A program made the position numbers and the translations under genes. Of a stretch of 12,051 bases of DNA, positions 6,905 through 12,051 are shown in pieces (position 1 is the stretch's first letter; every line of letters starts with the position of its first letter). The notes under the pieces were generated by a model. It was not told where the DNA came from. It ran no database searches and was given only the letters and a program-made list of their open reading frames with translations. The stretch spans positions 1 through 12,051 of the forward strand of contig JAEYPY010000083.1 in NCBI GenBank assembly GCA_023410295.1, written 5' to 3'. Source of the stretch: Pseudomonadota bacterium. GTDB lineage: Bacteria > Pseudomonadota > Alphaproteobacteria > Caulobacterales > Aquidulcibacteraceae.

Positions 6905-8034
6905 GCGAGTTCGGCATCTATGTGCATTGGCCTTACTGCGCCCGCATCTGTCCCTACTGCGACTTCAACGTCTATCGCGCCCGCGGCGCCGATAATGCCC
7001 CGCTCATCGCCGCGATCGAAGCCGACATCGCCGCGCACGCCGCCCGCTTCGGCAAACGCCACGCCACAAGTCTCTTTTTCGGCGGGGGGACGCCGTCGCT
7101 GCTGCGCGGCGCCGAGATCGCGCGCCTGATCGAAGCCGCCGCGCGCGCTTATGATCTTTCGCCGGACGCCGAAATCACGCTTGAAGCTAATCCCGAAGAC
7201 GCGGCGCTCTTCGCCGAGCAAGCCGCCGCTGGGATCAACCGCTTCTCCATCGGCGCGCAAGCGTTCGACGATGCCGCGCTGCAAGCGCTTGGCCGGCGCC
7301 ACGACGCTGCCGCGGCGTTGCGCGCGGTGGAAGCGGCCGCCAAAACGGGCAAGCGCGTCTCGCTCGATCTCATCTACGCGCGCGAAGGGCAGGGGAGCGA
7401 GGCATGGCGTGCGGAGCTGACCCAAGCACTGAAGCTGCCGATCGAACACGTCTCGCTCTATCAGCTCACCATCGAACCCGAGACCGCCTTCGCGCGCCGC
7501 GTCGCGCGCGGTCAGCTGACGCCGCCCGACAGCGATGCAGCCGCCGAGCTTTACGCGCTGACGCAGGAAGTCTGCGTCGCCGCCGGCTTCCCCGCATACG
7601 AAATTTCCAATCACGCGCGCACGCCGGCGGCGCGCTCGCGGCACAATCTGCTCTACTGGCGCAGCGATGATTGGATCGGCGTCGGCCCCGGCGCGCACGG
7701 CCGCGTCACGCATCAAGGCGCGCGCTACGAACTCGAAGCCCAGCGCCGACCTGCCGATTATATCGACGCGGTGCGCGAGCATGGCGTCGGCTGGATCAGC
7801 GAAACCAAACTTACCGGCGAAGAAACCGCCGACGAACTTCTCATCATGGGCCTCCGCACCGTTGAAGGCGTCGATCTCGACCGCTTCGCCGCCTTGCGCG
7901 GCCGCCCGGCAAATCAAGACGCACTAGCTTGGCTAGCGGAACAACAGCTCATCACAAGCGACGGCGCCCGCGTGCGCCTCACCCCGGCCGGCCGCGCGCT
8001 CACCAACAAGATTGCGCTGGAGCTGGCGTCATAG
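6901..8034 (+). CDS. hemW: Radical SAM heme chaperone HemW
   Basis: A 377-residue radical SAM protein. HemW proteins bind heme and hand it to apo-hemoproteins; they were long misannotated as oxygen-independent coproporphyrinogen oxidase. The start of the protein has the Cys-x3-Cys-x2-Cys iron-sulfur motif (Cys13, Cys17, Cys20) followed by Asp-Phe-Asn. Gly-Gly-Gly-Thr-Pro-Ser is at 61-66, Gly-Ile-Asn-Arg-Phe-Ser-Ile-Gly-Ala-Gln at 111-120, Leu-Gly-Arg-Arg-His at 130-134 and Ser-Leu-Asp-Leu-Ile-Tyr at 154-159. A later Arg-His-Asn-Leu-Leu-Tyr-Trp and Gly-Val-Gly-Pro-Gly-Ala-His-Gly belong to the HemW core, and the C-terminal winged-helix-like HemN_C region is present. The loop after Leu-Ile-Tyr reads Ala-Arg-Glu-Gly-Gln rather than the usual Gly-Leu-Pro-Gly-Gln-like form. 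Its ATG overlaps the rdgB stop by 4 bp. Confidence 0.95.
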   Translation: MSEFGIYVHWPYCARICPYCDFNVYRARGADNAPLIAAIEADIAAHAARFGKRHATSLFFGGGTPSLLRGAEIARLIEAAARAYDLSPDAEITLEANPEDAALFAEQAAAGINRFSIGAQAFDDAALQALGRRHDAAAALRAVEAAAKTGKRVSLDLIYAREGQGSEAWRAELTQALKLPIEHVSLYQLTIEPETAFARRVARGQLTPPDSDAAAELYALTQEVCVAAGFPAYEISNHARTPAARSRHNLLYWRSDDWIGVGPGAHGRVTHQGARYELEAQRRPADYIDAVREHGVGWISETKLTGEETADELLIMGLRTVEGVDLDRFAALRGRPANQDALAWLAEQQLITSDGARVRLTPAGRALTNKIALELAS

Positions 8035-8044
8035 CGCAGGTGGC

Positions 8045-8068
8045 AGGCGGGCCCGGTAGTTGCCGCCT
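8045..8068 (+). terminator. Weak hairpin after hemW
   Basis: AGGCGG and CCGCCT can pair across a 12-nt loop, 11 bases after the hemW stop. No T tract follows, so this is only a possible end of the rdgB-hemW transcript. The remainder of the 83-bp gap 8035-8117 shows no gene. Confidence 0.2.
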
Positions 8069-8117
8069 TGCGGATGACCGTGAGACAGCTTTTCGTCGAG
8101 AGCGGACAAAACTCTAG

Positions 8118-8483
8118 TCAGAGCATCGTGCGCACCCGACAAAAAATCTCAAGCTGGTGGTCGAATATCTCCTTCGCCATCGCCGCAGTTACGTCACCAA
8201 GATGAACCTGTGGTACCGCGGCCTTCACGCTCTTGTCATAGCGATAGACTGGGACACCCAAACCGGGCCGCGCCCCCTCGCGAACCATCAGACCGCAACC
8301 TGAATAGTCAGCCACTTCAATGACAAAATCCAAAAAGTAGTGCGCTTCCGACTGGTAGGAAGCCACGCAGTAGCCCGCACGCGAATGCACGACCCCGCTC
8401 GGATAGAATCCCAACGAACCAAGCTTGGGCGTCACGTAGTCCAAGCAGAGTTGGTCAAACTCCTCGAAGCGAATGAACGCCAT
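8118..8483 (-). CDS. Orphan hypothetical protein, 121 residues
   Basis: I do not recognise this protein. It has no signal peptide or membrane segment and looks like a small alpha/beta cytoplasmic domain. A helix with Phe-Glu-Glu-Phe-Asp-Gln-Leu-Cys comes first, then Leu-Gly-Ser-Leu-Gly-Phe-Tyr at about 21-27. Alternating strands follow, with Tyr-Phe-Leu-Asp-Phe-Val-Ile-Glu, Asp-Tyr-Ser-Gly-Cys-Gly-Leu-Met-Val and Val-Tyr-Arg-Tyr-Asp-Lys, and a terminal helix ends the chain. The composition is protein-like rather than frame noise. The ATG at 8483 has only a distant GGAG (12 nt). The DNA is less GC-rich than its surroundings (8281-8340 has 26 G/C in 60, against 38 in 60 at 7441-7500), which suggests recent acquisition. 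It stands between two core blocks with no operon partner. Confidence 0.65.
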   Translation of the reverse strand: MAFIRFEEFDQLCLDYVTPKLGSLGFYPSGVVHSRAGYCVASYQSEAHYFLDFVIEVADYSGCGLMVREGARPGLGVPVYRYDKSVKAAVPQVHLGDVTAAMAKEIFDHQLEIFCRVRTML

Positions 8484-8525
8484 TTCTGCAGAATGCTCCG
8501 ACCAACCGGCCCACGCAATGACGTT

Positions 8526-8548
8526 GTCCGCTCCGGGCAGAAGCGGAC
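8526..8548. repeat. Inverted repeat between the orphan gene and the GFA gene
   Basis: GTCCGCT and AGCGGAC form a perfect 7-bp stem with a 9-nt loop, in the 90-bp gap between the two minus-strand genes. Seen from the GFA gene it starts 26 nt past the stop codon, so it could act as a hairpin terminator, but no T tract follows. It could instead be a copy of a dispersed REP-like element. The arm AGCGGAC also occurs at 8101-8107 on the other side of the orphan gene. Confidence 0.4.
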
Positions 8549-8573
8549 CTCCCGCTGTTCGAGAATTTCACGC

Positions 8574-8978
8574 TTAGAAATGCCGCTCCAGCGGAAGCTC
8601 ATTCAGCGCGAGCGCCCAGGGATGGGCGCGCTCTTCGTAGACCGAGACATGGGGCGGCGGAAAAGTCGGATCGGCGAACGCGCCGACAGCAACCGTGACG
8701 AAGCCGGCGATCGCCGGCGTCTCCCAACACACCGTCGAGCCGCACGTGGGGCAGATCTTGAACGTGGCCGGCGGGCCGCCGCTATCGCCGCTGCGCGACC
8801 AGAGCGTCGCCTCGCCCTCGATCGTCACCGCGTCGCTCGGAAACCGCGCCTGCACCGCGAACACACTGCCGGTGCGCTTCTGGCATTCAAGACAATGACA
8901 GATCGAAACCCGCACCGGCTCGCCGACGCATGTCACGCGAAGCTGACCGCAGCTGCATGAGGCGATGCGCGCCGTCAT
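8574..8978 (-). CDS. GFA/CENP-V family zinc-binding protein
   Basis: A 134-residue cytoplasmic protein of the glutathione-dependent formaldehyde-activating (GFA) fold. The zinc ligands are complete: Cys8-x-Cys10-Gly, Cys27-x-Cys29-x2-Cys32-Gln, and Cys76-x2-Cys79-Gly-Ser. Between them are Arg-Thr-Gly-Ser-Val-Phe and Val-Gln-Ala-Arg-Phe, as usual for the family. Characterised members are few and most paralogues have unknown substrates, so an enzymatic role in formaldehyde metabolism should not be assumed. Its ATG lies only 6 bp after the stop of the lpoA-like gene and no clear Shine-Dalgarno is seen, so it is probably translated by reinitiation on the same mRNA. The pairing with a cell-wall lipoprotein has no evident functional logic. 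Confidence 0.9.
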   Translation of the reverse strand: MTARIASCSCGQLRVTCVGEPVRVSICHCLECQKRTGSVFAVQARFPSDAVTIEGEATLWSRSGDSGGPPATFKICPTCGSTVCWETPAIAGFVTVAVGAFADPTFPPPHVSVYEERAHPWALALNELPLERHF

Positions 8979-8984
8979 GGCGCG

Positions 8985-10220
8985 TTAGCTGCCGCTCTGC
9001 GGAAACCGCCCCGGCGCAGCGTCGAGAATTGTTGTCTCCGTCGGCCGCACTTCGATGATGGCGAGGCCGCGTTCGATCGAGCCGTCGTCATTGAAGCGGA
9101 AGAGTCCGTCCGAGCCGGCGAAACCTTCGGGATTCTGCAGCGCCCCGCGCGTCAGTCCCGATGAGCCGCGCTCGCGCGAGAGCAGGGCCGAGAGCGCAAC
9201 GGCGTCGTAGCCAAGGCTCGCGAGCCGCGTCGGCGCTTCGCCATAGATGGCGCGATAGTGCGCCTCGAACTCGGTGCGCGCATTGGGATCGGGCGCAACG
9301 TACCAGCCGCCCGCAAGCGTCGGTTCGCGCGCCGCTTCGCCGGCCCACACGCTCGTGCCCATGAGCCGCACCTGCCGCGGATCGACGCCGCCGCCGACCA
9401 GCGCCGGCCCAATCGCGCGCAGCGGCCCGCCGCTTTCAGCGATCAGGATGCCCTGCGCCGGCGAGCTTCGAAGAGTCGCCGCCAGCGCCGTTGCCGCCGC
9501 CGCAGCTTCCGCATCGGTGCGATTGTAAAGCTGTGCCGAAACGATGGTGACGCCGCGCCGCGCCGCTTCTGCGCGCAACGCCGATTCAACGCGGCGGCCG
9601 TATTCATTCGCCGGCGCCAGCAGCGCAATCGAGCGGATGCCGCGCTCGGCTGCGTACGAAACCAGCCGCGCGATCTCGTCCTCGAACTGGAAGCTCAAGA
9701 GATAAGCGCCATTACCGCCGACGGTGCGGTCGGACGAAAACCCGATCACCGGAATGTTCTCAGCCCGCGCCGCGTTCGCCGCGCCAAGGACGCCTTCGCG
9801 CAGCACTGGGCCGATGATGATGTCGGCGCCGTCATTTACCAGGGCGCGCGCCGCCGCATTGGCAGAGGCCTCGTCAGCGCCCGCATCGCGCGGGATCAGC
9901 AGCGTGTTCTGGTTGCCGTGGTCGAAGAGGGCGAGCTCGGCGGCATTATAGAGCGCCGCCGCTTCCTGCGGCCGCAGCCCGAAGGGGAGGAGGAGCCCGA
10001 CGCGCACGATCTCGCGCCCACGCATGAACGGCGGGGTGACGCCCTCGCGGGTCTGCACCGCCGCATCTGTCGGGGCAGTCGGTCCCGGCGCGGCCGGACC
10101 GCTCGGCGCTGGGCTTGGCGTACTGGCGCATGCGGCCATCAGCGCCGCCAAGCTGATCGCAACCGTCGTCTTCAGGCTTGGCGCGGCGTGCGTCCGGCCC
10201 GATGATTTGGCCGTGGCCAT
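8985..10220 (-). CDS. Penicillin-binding protein activator lipoprotein, LpoA/LppC-like
   Basis: A 411-residue envelope lipoprotein. The N-terminus is charged, then Val20-Ala30 is hydrophobic and ends Met-Ala-Ala-Cys, giving Cys31 as the likely lipidated residue (Met at -3 is unusual). A Pro/Ala/Ser linker runs to about 60. From about 72 to 395 there is a type I periplasmic binding protein fold: Val-Arg-Val-Gly-Leu-Leu-Leu-Pro-Phe-Gly at 72-81, Asp-Ile-Ile-Ile-Gly-Pro-Val at 133-139, Ile-Pro-Val-Ile-Gly-Phe-Ser at 156-162. In E. coli LpoA activates the peptidoglycan synthase PBP1A. That protein also has an N-terminal TPR-like half which is absent here, so the activator role is inferred. AAGGGG lies 6 nt before the ATG. 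The start shares the CATG at 10218-10221 with divergent rsmI. Confidence 0.88.
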   Translation of the reverse strand: MATAKSSGRTHAAPSLKTTVAISLAALMAACASTPSPAPSGPAAPGPTAPTDAAVQTREGVTPPFMRGREIVRVGLLLPFGLRPQEAAALYNAAELALFDHGNQNTLLIPRDAGADEASANAAARALVNDGADIIIGPVLREGVLGAANAARAENIPVIGFSSDRTVGGNGAYLLSFQFEDEIARLVSYAAERGIRSIALLAPANEYGRRVESALRAEAARRGVTIVSAQLYNRTDAEAAAAATALAATLRSSPAQGILIAESGGPLRAIGPALVGGGVDPRQVRLMGTSVWAGEAAREPTLAGGWYVAPDPNARTEFEAHYRAIYGEAPTRLASLGYDAVALSALLSRERGSSGLTRGALQNPEGFAGSDGLFRFNDDGSIERGLAIIEVRPTETTILDAAPGRFPQSGS

Positions 10221-10221
10221 G
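10218..10221. other. Overlapping divergent start codons (CATG)
   Basis: The ATG of the lpoA-like gene (minus, 10220-10218) and the ATG of rsmI (plus, 10219-10221) share two bases. The ribosome binding site of the lpoA-like gene, AAGGGG at about 10227-10232, therefore lies within rsmI codons. Confidence 0.6.
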
Positions 10222-11121
10222 AAATCCCCTTCGTCTGACCCCGAACTGAGCGCGCCGGACCGTATCGGCGCCCGCCAGCCCAGTCCACCGCCGGAAGCTG
10301 GCCTTTATGTGGTGGCGACGCCGATCGGGAACCTGCGCGACATCACGCTCAGGGCGCTGGATGTGCTGGGGACTGTGGATCGCGTCTATGCCGAGGACAC
10401 CCGCGTCGCCCGCAAGCTGCTGGACGCCTATGGGCTGAAGCCGCGGCTCGCCGTCTATCACGAGCACAACGCCGAAGCGGCGCGTGACGAGATCCTGGCG
10501 GCGCTGGCGGCGGGCGAGAGCGTGGCGCTGATCTCCGACGCCGGCACGCCGCTCGTCTCCGATCCGGGCTTCAAGCTGGCGCGCGCGGTGATCGAAGCTG
10601 GCCGCCGCGTCATTCCAATACCGGGCGCCTCGGCGCTGCTCGCTGGCCTTGTCGTCTCCGGCCTGCCGAGCGACCGGTTTTTGTTCGCCGGCTTCCTGCC
10701 GCACAAACAAGCCGCGCGCCGCACAATGCTGGCTGAACTGGCCGACACCGACGCAACGCTCATCCTTTATGAAACCGGCCCGCGACTCGCTGACTCGCTT
10801 GCCGACATGGCCGAAGTGCTGGGTGATCGCCCCGCCGCCATCGCGCGCGAACTCACCAAGCTCTTCGAAGAAGCCCGGCGCGGCGCGCTCAGCGAACTCG
10901 CCGCGCACTACGCCGAAGCCGGTGCGCCGAAGGGTGAGATCGTCGTCATCATCGGCCCGCCGCTGCCGAAAGGGGAGGTGAGCGATGAAGCGCTCGATGC
11001 GCTGCTCGCCGATCTGTTGCCGCGCGGTGTCAAGGAAGCCGCCAGCGAAGCTGCCCGTGCGCTCGGCGTGCCGCGCAAGCGCGCTTATGCGCGTGCGCTC
11101 GAACTGAAGGATCGTGCGTGA
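10219..11121 (+). CDS. rsmI: 16S rRNA (cytidine1402-2'-O)-methyltransferase RsmI
   Basis: A 300-residue SAM-dependent methyltransferase that 2'-O-methylates C1402 in the 16S rRNA decoding centre. It has the SIROHEME/tetrapyrrole-methylase fold with RsmI motifs: Leu-Tyr-Val-Val-Ala-Thr-Pro-Ile-Gly-Asn-Leu at 29-39, Ala-Glu-Asp-Thr-Arg at 58-62, His-Glu-His-Asn at 81-84, Ile-Ser-Asp-Ala-Gly-Thr-Pro at 105-111 (SAM pocket) and Pro-Gly-Ala-Ser-Ala at 135-139. Phe-Leu-Phe-Ala-Gly-Phe-Leu-Pro is at 154-161 and Arg-Glu-Leu-Thr-Lys at 210-214. The C-terminal helical extension is present. No ATG lies between 10219 and the conserved core, so 10219 is favoured even though no good Shine-Dalgarno precedes it; GTG at 10213 is a close alternative. 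The stop overlaps yraN. Confidence 0.95.
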   Translation: MKSPSSDPELSAPDRIGARQPSPPPEAGLYVVATPIGNLRDITLRALDVLGTVDRVYAEDTRVARKLLDAYGLKPRLAVYHEHNAEAARDEILAALAAGESVALISDAGTPLVSDPGFKLARAVIEAGRRVIPIPGASALLAGLVVSGLPSDRFLFAGFLPHKQAARRTMLAELADTDATLILYETGPRLADSLADMAEVLGDRPAAIARELTKLFEEARRGALSELAAHYAEAGAPKGEIVVIIGPPLPKGEVSDEALDALLADLLPRGVKEAASEAARALGVPRKRAYARALELKDRA

Positions 11122-11483
11122 AGCGAGAGCGCGCCGAACGCCGCGGCCGCGCCGCCGAATGGGCGGCGATGCTCTACCTCATCTGCAAAGGCTATCGCAT
11201 CCTCGGCCATCGGCTGCGCACGCCTTATGGCGAAGTCGATGTCGCAGCCTGGAAAGACGGTGTGCTCGTCGTCGTCGAAGTCAAAGCCCGTAATACGTAT
11301 GAAGCTGGCGCTTACGCCGTAACGCCCATGGCGCAACAACGCATTGCCCGCGCCGCGCAAGCGCTCGCCGGCCGCTGGCGGCTCACCACCGCGCCGATCC
11401 GCTTCGATTTAGTGGTGGTTGGTTCATCTCTGTTGCCGAGACATGAACGCGGCGCCTGGTACGATGAACGCCGCGTCGGCTGA
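11118..11483 (+). CDS. yraN: YraN/UPF0102 endonuclease-like protein
   Basis: A 121-residue protein of the UPF0102 family, whose fold is related to Holliday-junction resolvase-like PD-(D/E)xK nucleases. The core is visible: an N-terminal helix with Gly-Arg-Ala-Ala-Glu (10-14), Leu-Gly-His-Arg-Leu-Arg-Thr, Gly-Glu-Val-Asp at 38-41, and Val-Glu-Val-Lys-Ala-Arg at 53-58, giving candidate metal ligands Glu39/Asp41/Glu54 and catalytic Lys56. Cellular role is not settled. The start is GTG at 11118, supported by AAGGA at 11107-11111 (6-nt spacing) and by the GTGA overlap with the rsmI stop. It is cotranscribed with rsmI. The C-terminus is slightly longer than the nuclease core, ending in an Arg/Gly-rich tail. 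Confidence 0.93.
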   Translation: MKRERAERRGRAAEWAAMLYLICKGYRILGHRLRTPYGEVDVAAWKDGVLVVVEVKARNTYEAGAYAVTPMAQQRIARAAQALAGRWRLTTAPIRFDLVVVGSSLLPRHERGAWYDERRVG

Positions 11484-11525
11484 TATTAAGCCGACCGAAA
11501 CGATCGGCGTGCCATCATGTGCCAA

Positions 11526-12051
11526 ATGCGCACAATCGCCGTCATTTCCGCAGTTTTCACCGCTGCCGCCGCGCTCAGCGGCTGCATGACCGCCGCGATC
11601 GGTACGGCGGCGAGCGTCGGCGTCTACGCGATCCAGGACCGCACCATCGGCGAAGGCATCGACGATGCGGCGGCATCCAACCAGGTGAAGATGCGTTTGC
11701 TCGCAGCCGACCGCGTTGCGTTTCAGGAAGTCGATGTCGAAGTCGCCGGGCGCAATCTCTTGCTCTCAGGCGTCACGCCAACAGAAGAGCATCGCCGCGC
11801 CGCGGAGACGATCGCGCGCAGCGTCGCCACCATCGAGAACGTTTACAACGAAATCTTCGTCGGCCAGCACACAGGCCTCGTGCGCAACGCGCAGGACGAA
11901 CTCATCACCGCGCAGATCCGCGCGCGCCTCACCGCAAGCCCGCACGTGCGCGCGATCAACGTCAACATCGAAACCTTCCAGGGCAACGTCTACCTGATGG
12001 GCACCGCGCGTTCGCAGACCGAATTGCAGCGCGCCGCAGAGATCGCCAGCG
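11526..12051 (+). CDS. BON-domain lipoprotein, DolP-like (3' end outside window)
   Basis: The first 175 residues of an exported lipoprotein that is still open at the window end. The N-terminus Met-Arg-Thr-Ile is followed by a hydrophobic stretch and Leu-Ser-Gly-Cys, so Cys20 is the likely lipid anchor. The linker has Gly/Ala-rich and Thr-Ile-Gly-Glu-Gly-Ile-Asp-Asp parts. BON domain 1 is at about 51-112 (Val-Asp-Val-Glu-Val, Leu-Leu-Leu-Ser-Gly-Val, Ile-Glu-Asn-Val-Tyr-Asn-Glu-Ile) and BON 2 starts at about 125 (Ile-Asn-Val-Asn-Ile-Glu, Val-Tyr-Leu-Met-Gly-Thr-Ala). E. coli DolP (YraP) has this two-BON lipoprotein layout, binds anionic phospholipid and supports outer-membrane integrity; a like role here is inference. 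An in-frame ATG at 11517 would add three residues; neither has a clear ribosome binding site. It sits 42 bp behind yraN. Confidence 0.88.
   Translation, partial: MRTIAVISAVFTAAAALSGCMTAAIGTAASVGVYAIQDRTIGEGIDDAAASNQVKMRLLAADRVAFQEVDVEVAGRNLLLSGVTPTEEHRRAAETIARSVATIENVYNEIFVGQHTGLVRNAQDELITAQIRARLTASPHVRAINVNIETFQGNVYLMGTARSQTELQRAAEIAS

Noticed and set aside
6781..7917. 378-codon minus-strand open frame opposite hemW
   Set aside because: It is a shadow of the hemW codons; hemW has the full set of radical SAM motifs, the shadow has none.
9258..10205. 315-codon plus-strand open frame opposite the lpoA-like gene
   Set aside because: Arg/Ala-rich shadow with no start signal; the minus-strand frame has a lipobox and a binding-protein fold.
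10024..10218. Upstream extension of rsmI to 10024
   Set aside because: It overlaps the signal peptide and linker of the opposing lipoprotein, and RsmI proteins begin shortly before the Leu-Tyr-Val-Val-Ala-Thr-Pro core.
9946..10908. 320-codon minus-strand open frame across rsmI and the start of the lpoA-like gene
   Set aside because: It covers the well-supported rsmI frame and shows no family signature.
11490..11508. GCCGA/TCGGC hairpin between yraN and the BON gene as a terminator
   Set aside because: The 5-bp stem with a 9-nt loop and no T tract is within chance for this GC content.

Overview
The window is GC-rich, gene-dense DNA that reads as an alphaproteobacterial chromosome, most likely Caulobacterales or Hyphomonadaceae-like. 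The order assignment is inferred from gene order and protein style, not from a marker search. It carries much of a block that is commonly conserved in alphaproteobacteria: grpE and hrcA on the minus strand, divergent from rph, then rdgB-hemW, then an LpoA/LppC-type lipoprotein divergent from rsmI-yraN. Accessory genes are inserted between these core pieces. No tRNA, rRNA, CRISPR array, transposase or phage gene was seen.

Left part (29-4043, minus strand): hrcA and grpE overlap by 4 bp and encode the heat-shock repressor HrcA and the DnaK nucleotide-exchange factor GrpE. Downstream, after about 170 bp, is a secreted 726-residue protein built only of six tandem PPC-like beta domains, with no catalytic domain.

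Middle part (4141-8034): rph (RNase PH) is followed by a small lipoprotein with two PepSY-like halves. A convergent DUF2975 membrane protein plus HTH regulator pair follows, then rdgB-hemW (XTP/dITP pyrophosphatase and heme chaperone, 4-bp overlap). The lipoprotein and the DUF2975/HTH pair sit between rph and rdgB, which are often neighbours in this class. A TTGACG-type promoter with a perfect palindrome over its -10 region lies in front of the DUF2975/HTH pair and looks like an autoregulatory operator.

Right part (8118-12051): an orphan 121-residue gene in visibly less GC-rich DNA, then a GFA-type zinc protein directly behind an LpoA/LppC-like lipoprotein (minus strand). Head-to-head with that lipoprotein is rsmI-yraN, followed by a BON-domain lipoprotein that runs off the window. 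rsmI, the lpoA-like gene, yraN and the BON lipoprotein are the same families as E. coli rsmI/lpoA/yraN/dolP, but yraN and the BON gene are on the rsmI side here. The start codons of rsmI and the lpoA-like gene appear to overlap in a single CATG.

No clearly new multi-gene system is visible. The best leads are the six-domain PPC protein, the DUF2975/HTH operator, the orphan gene at 8118-8483 and the shared CATG.
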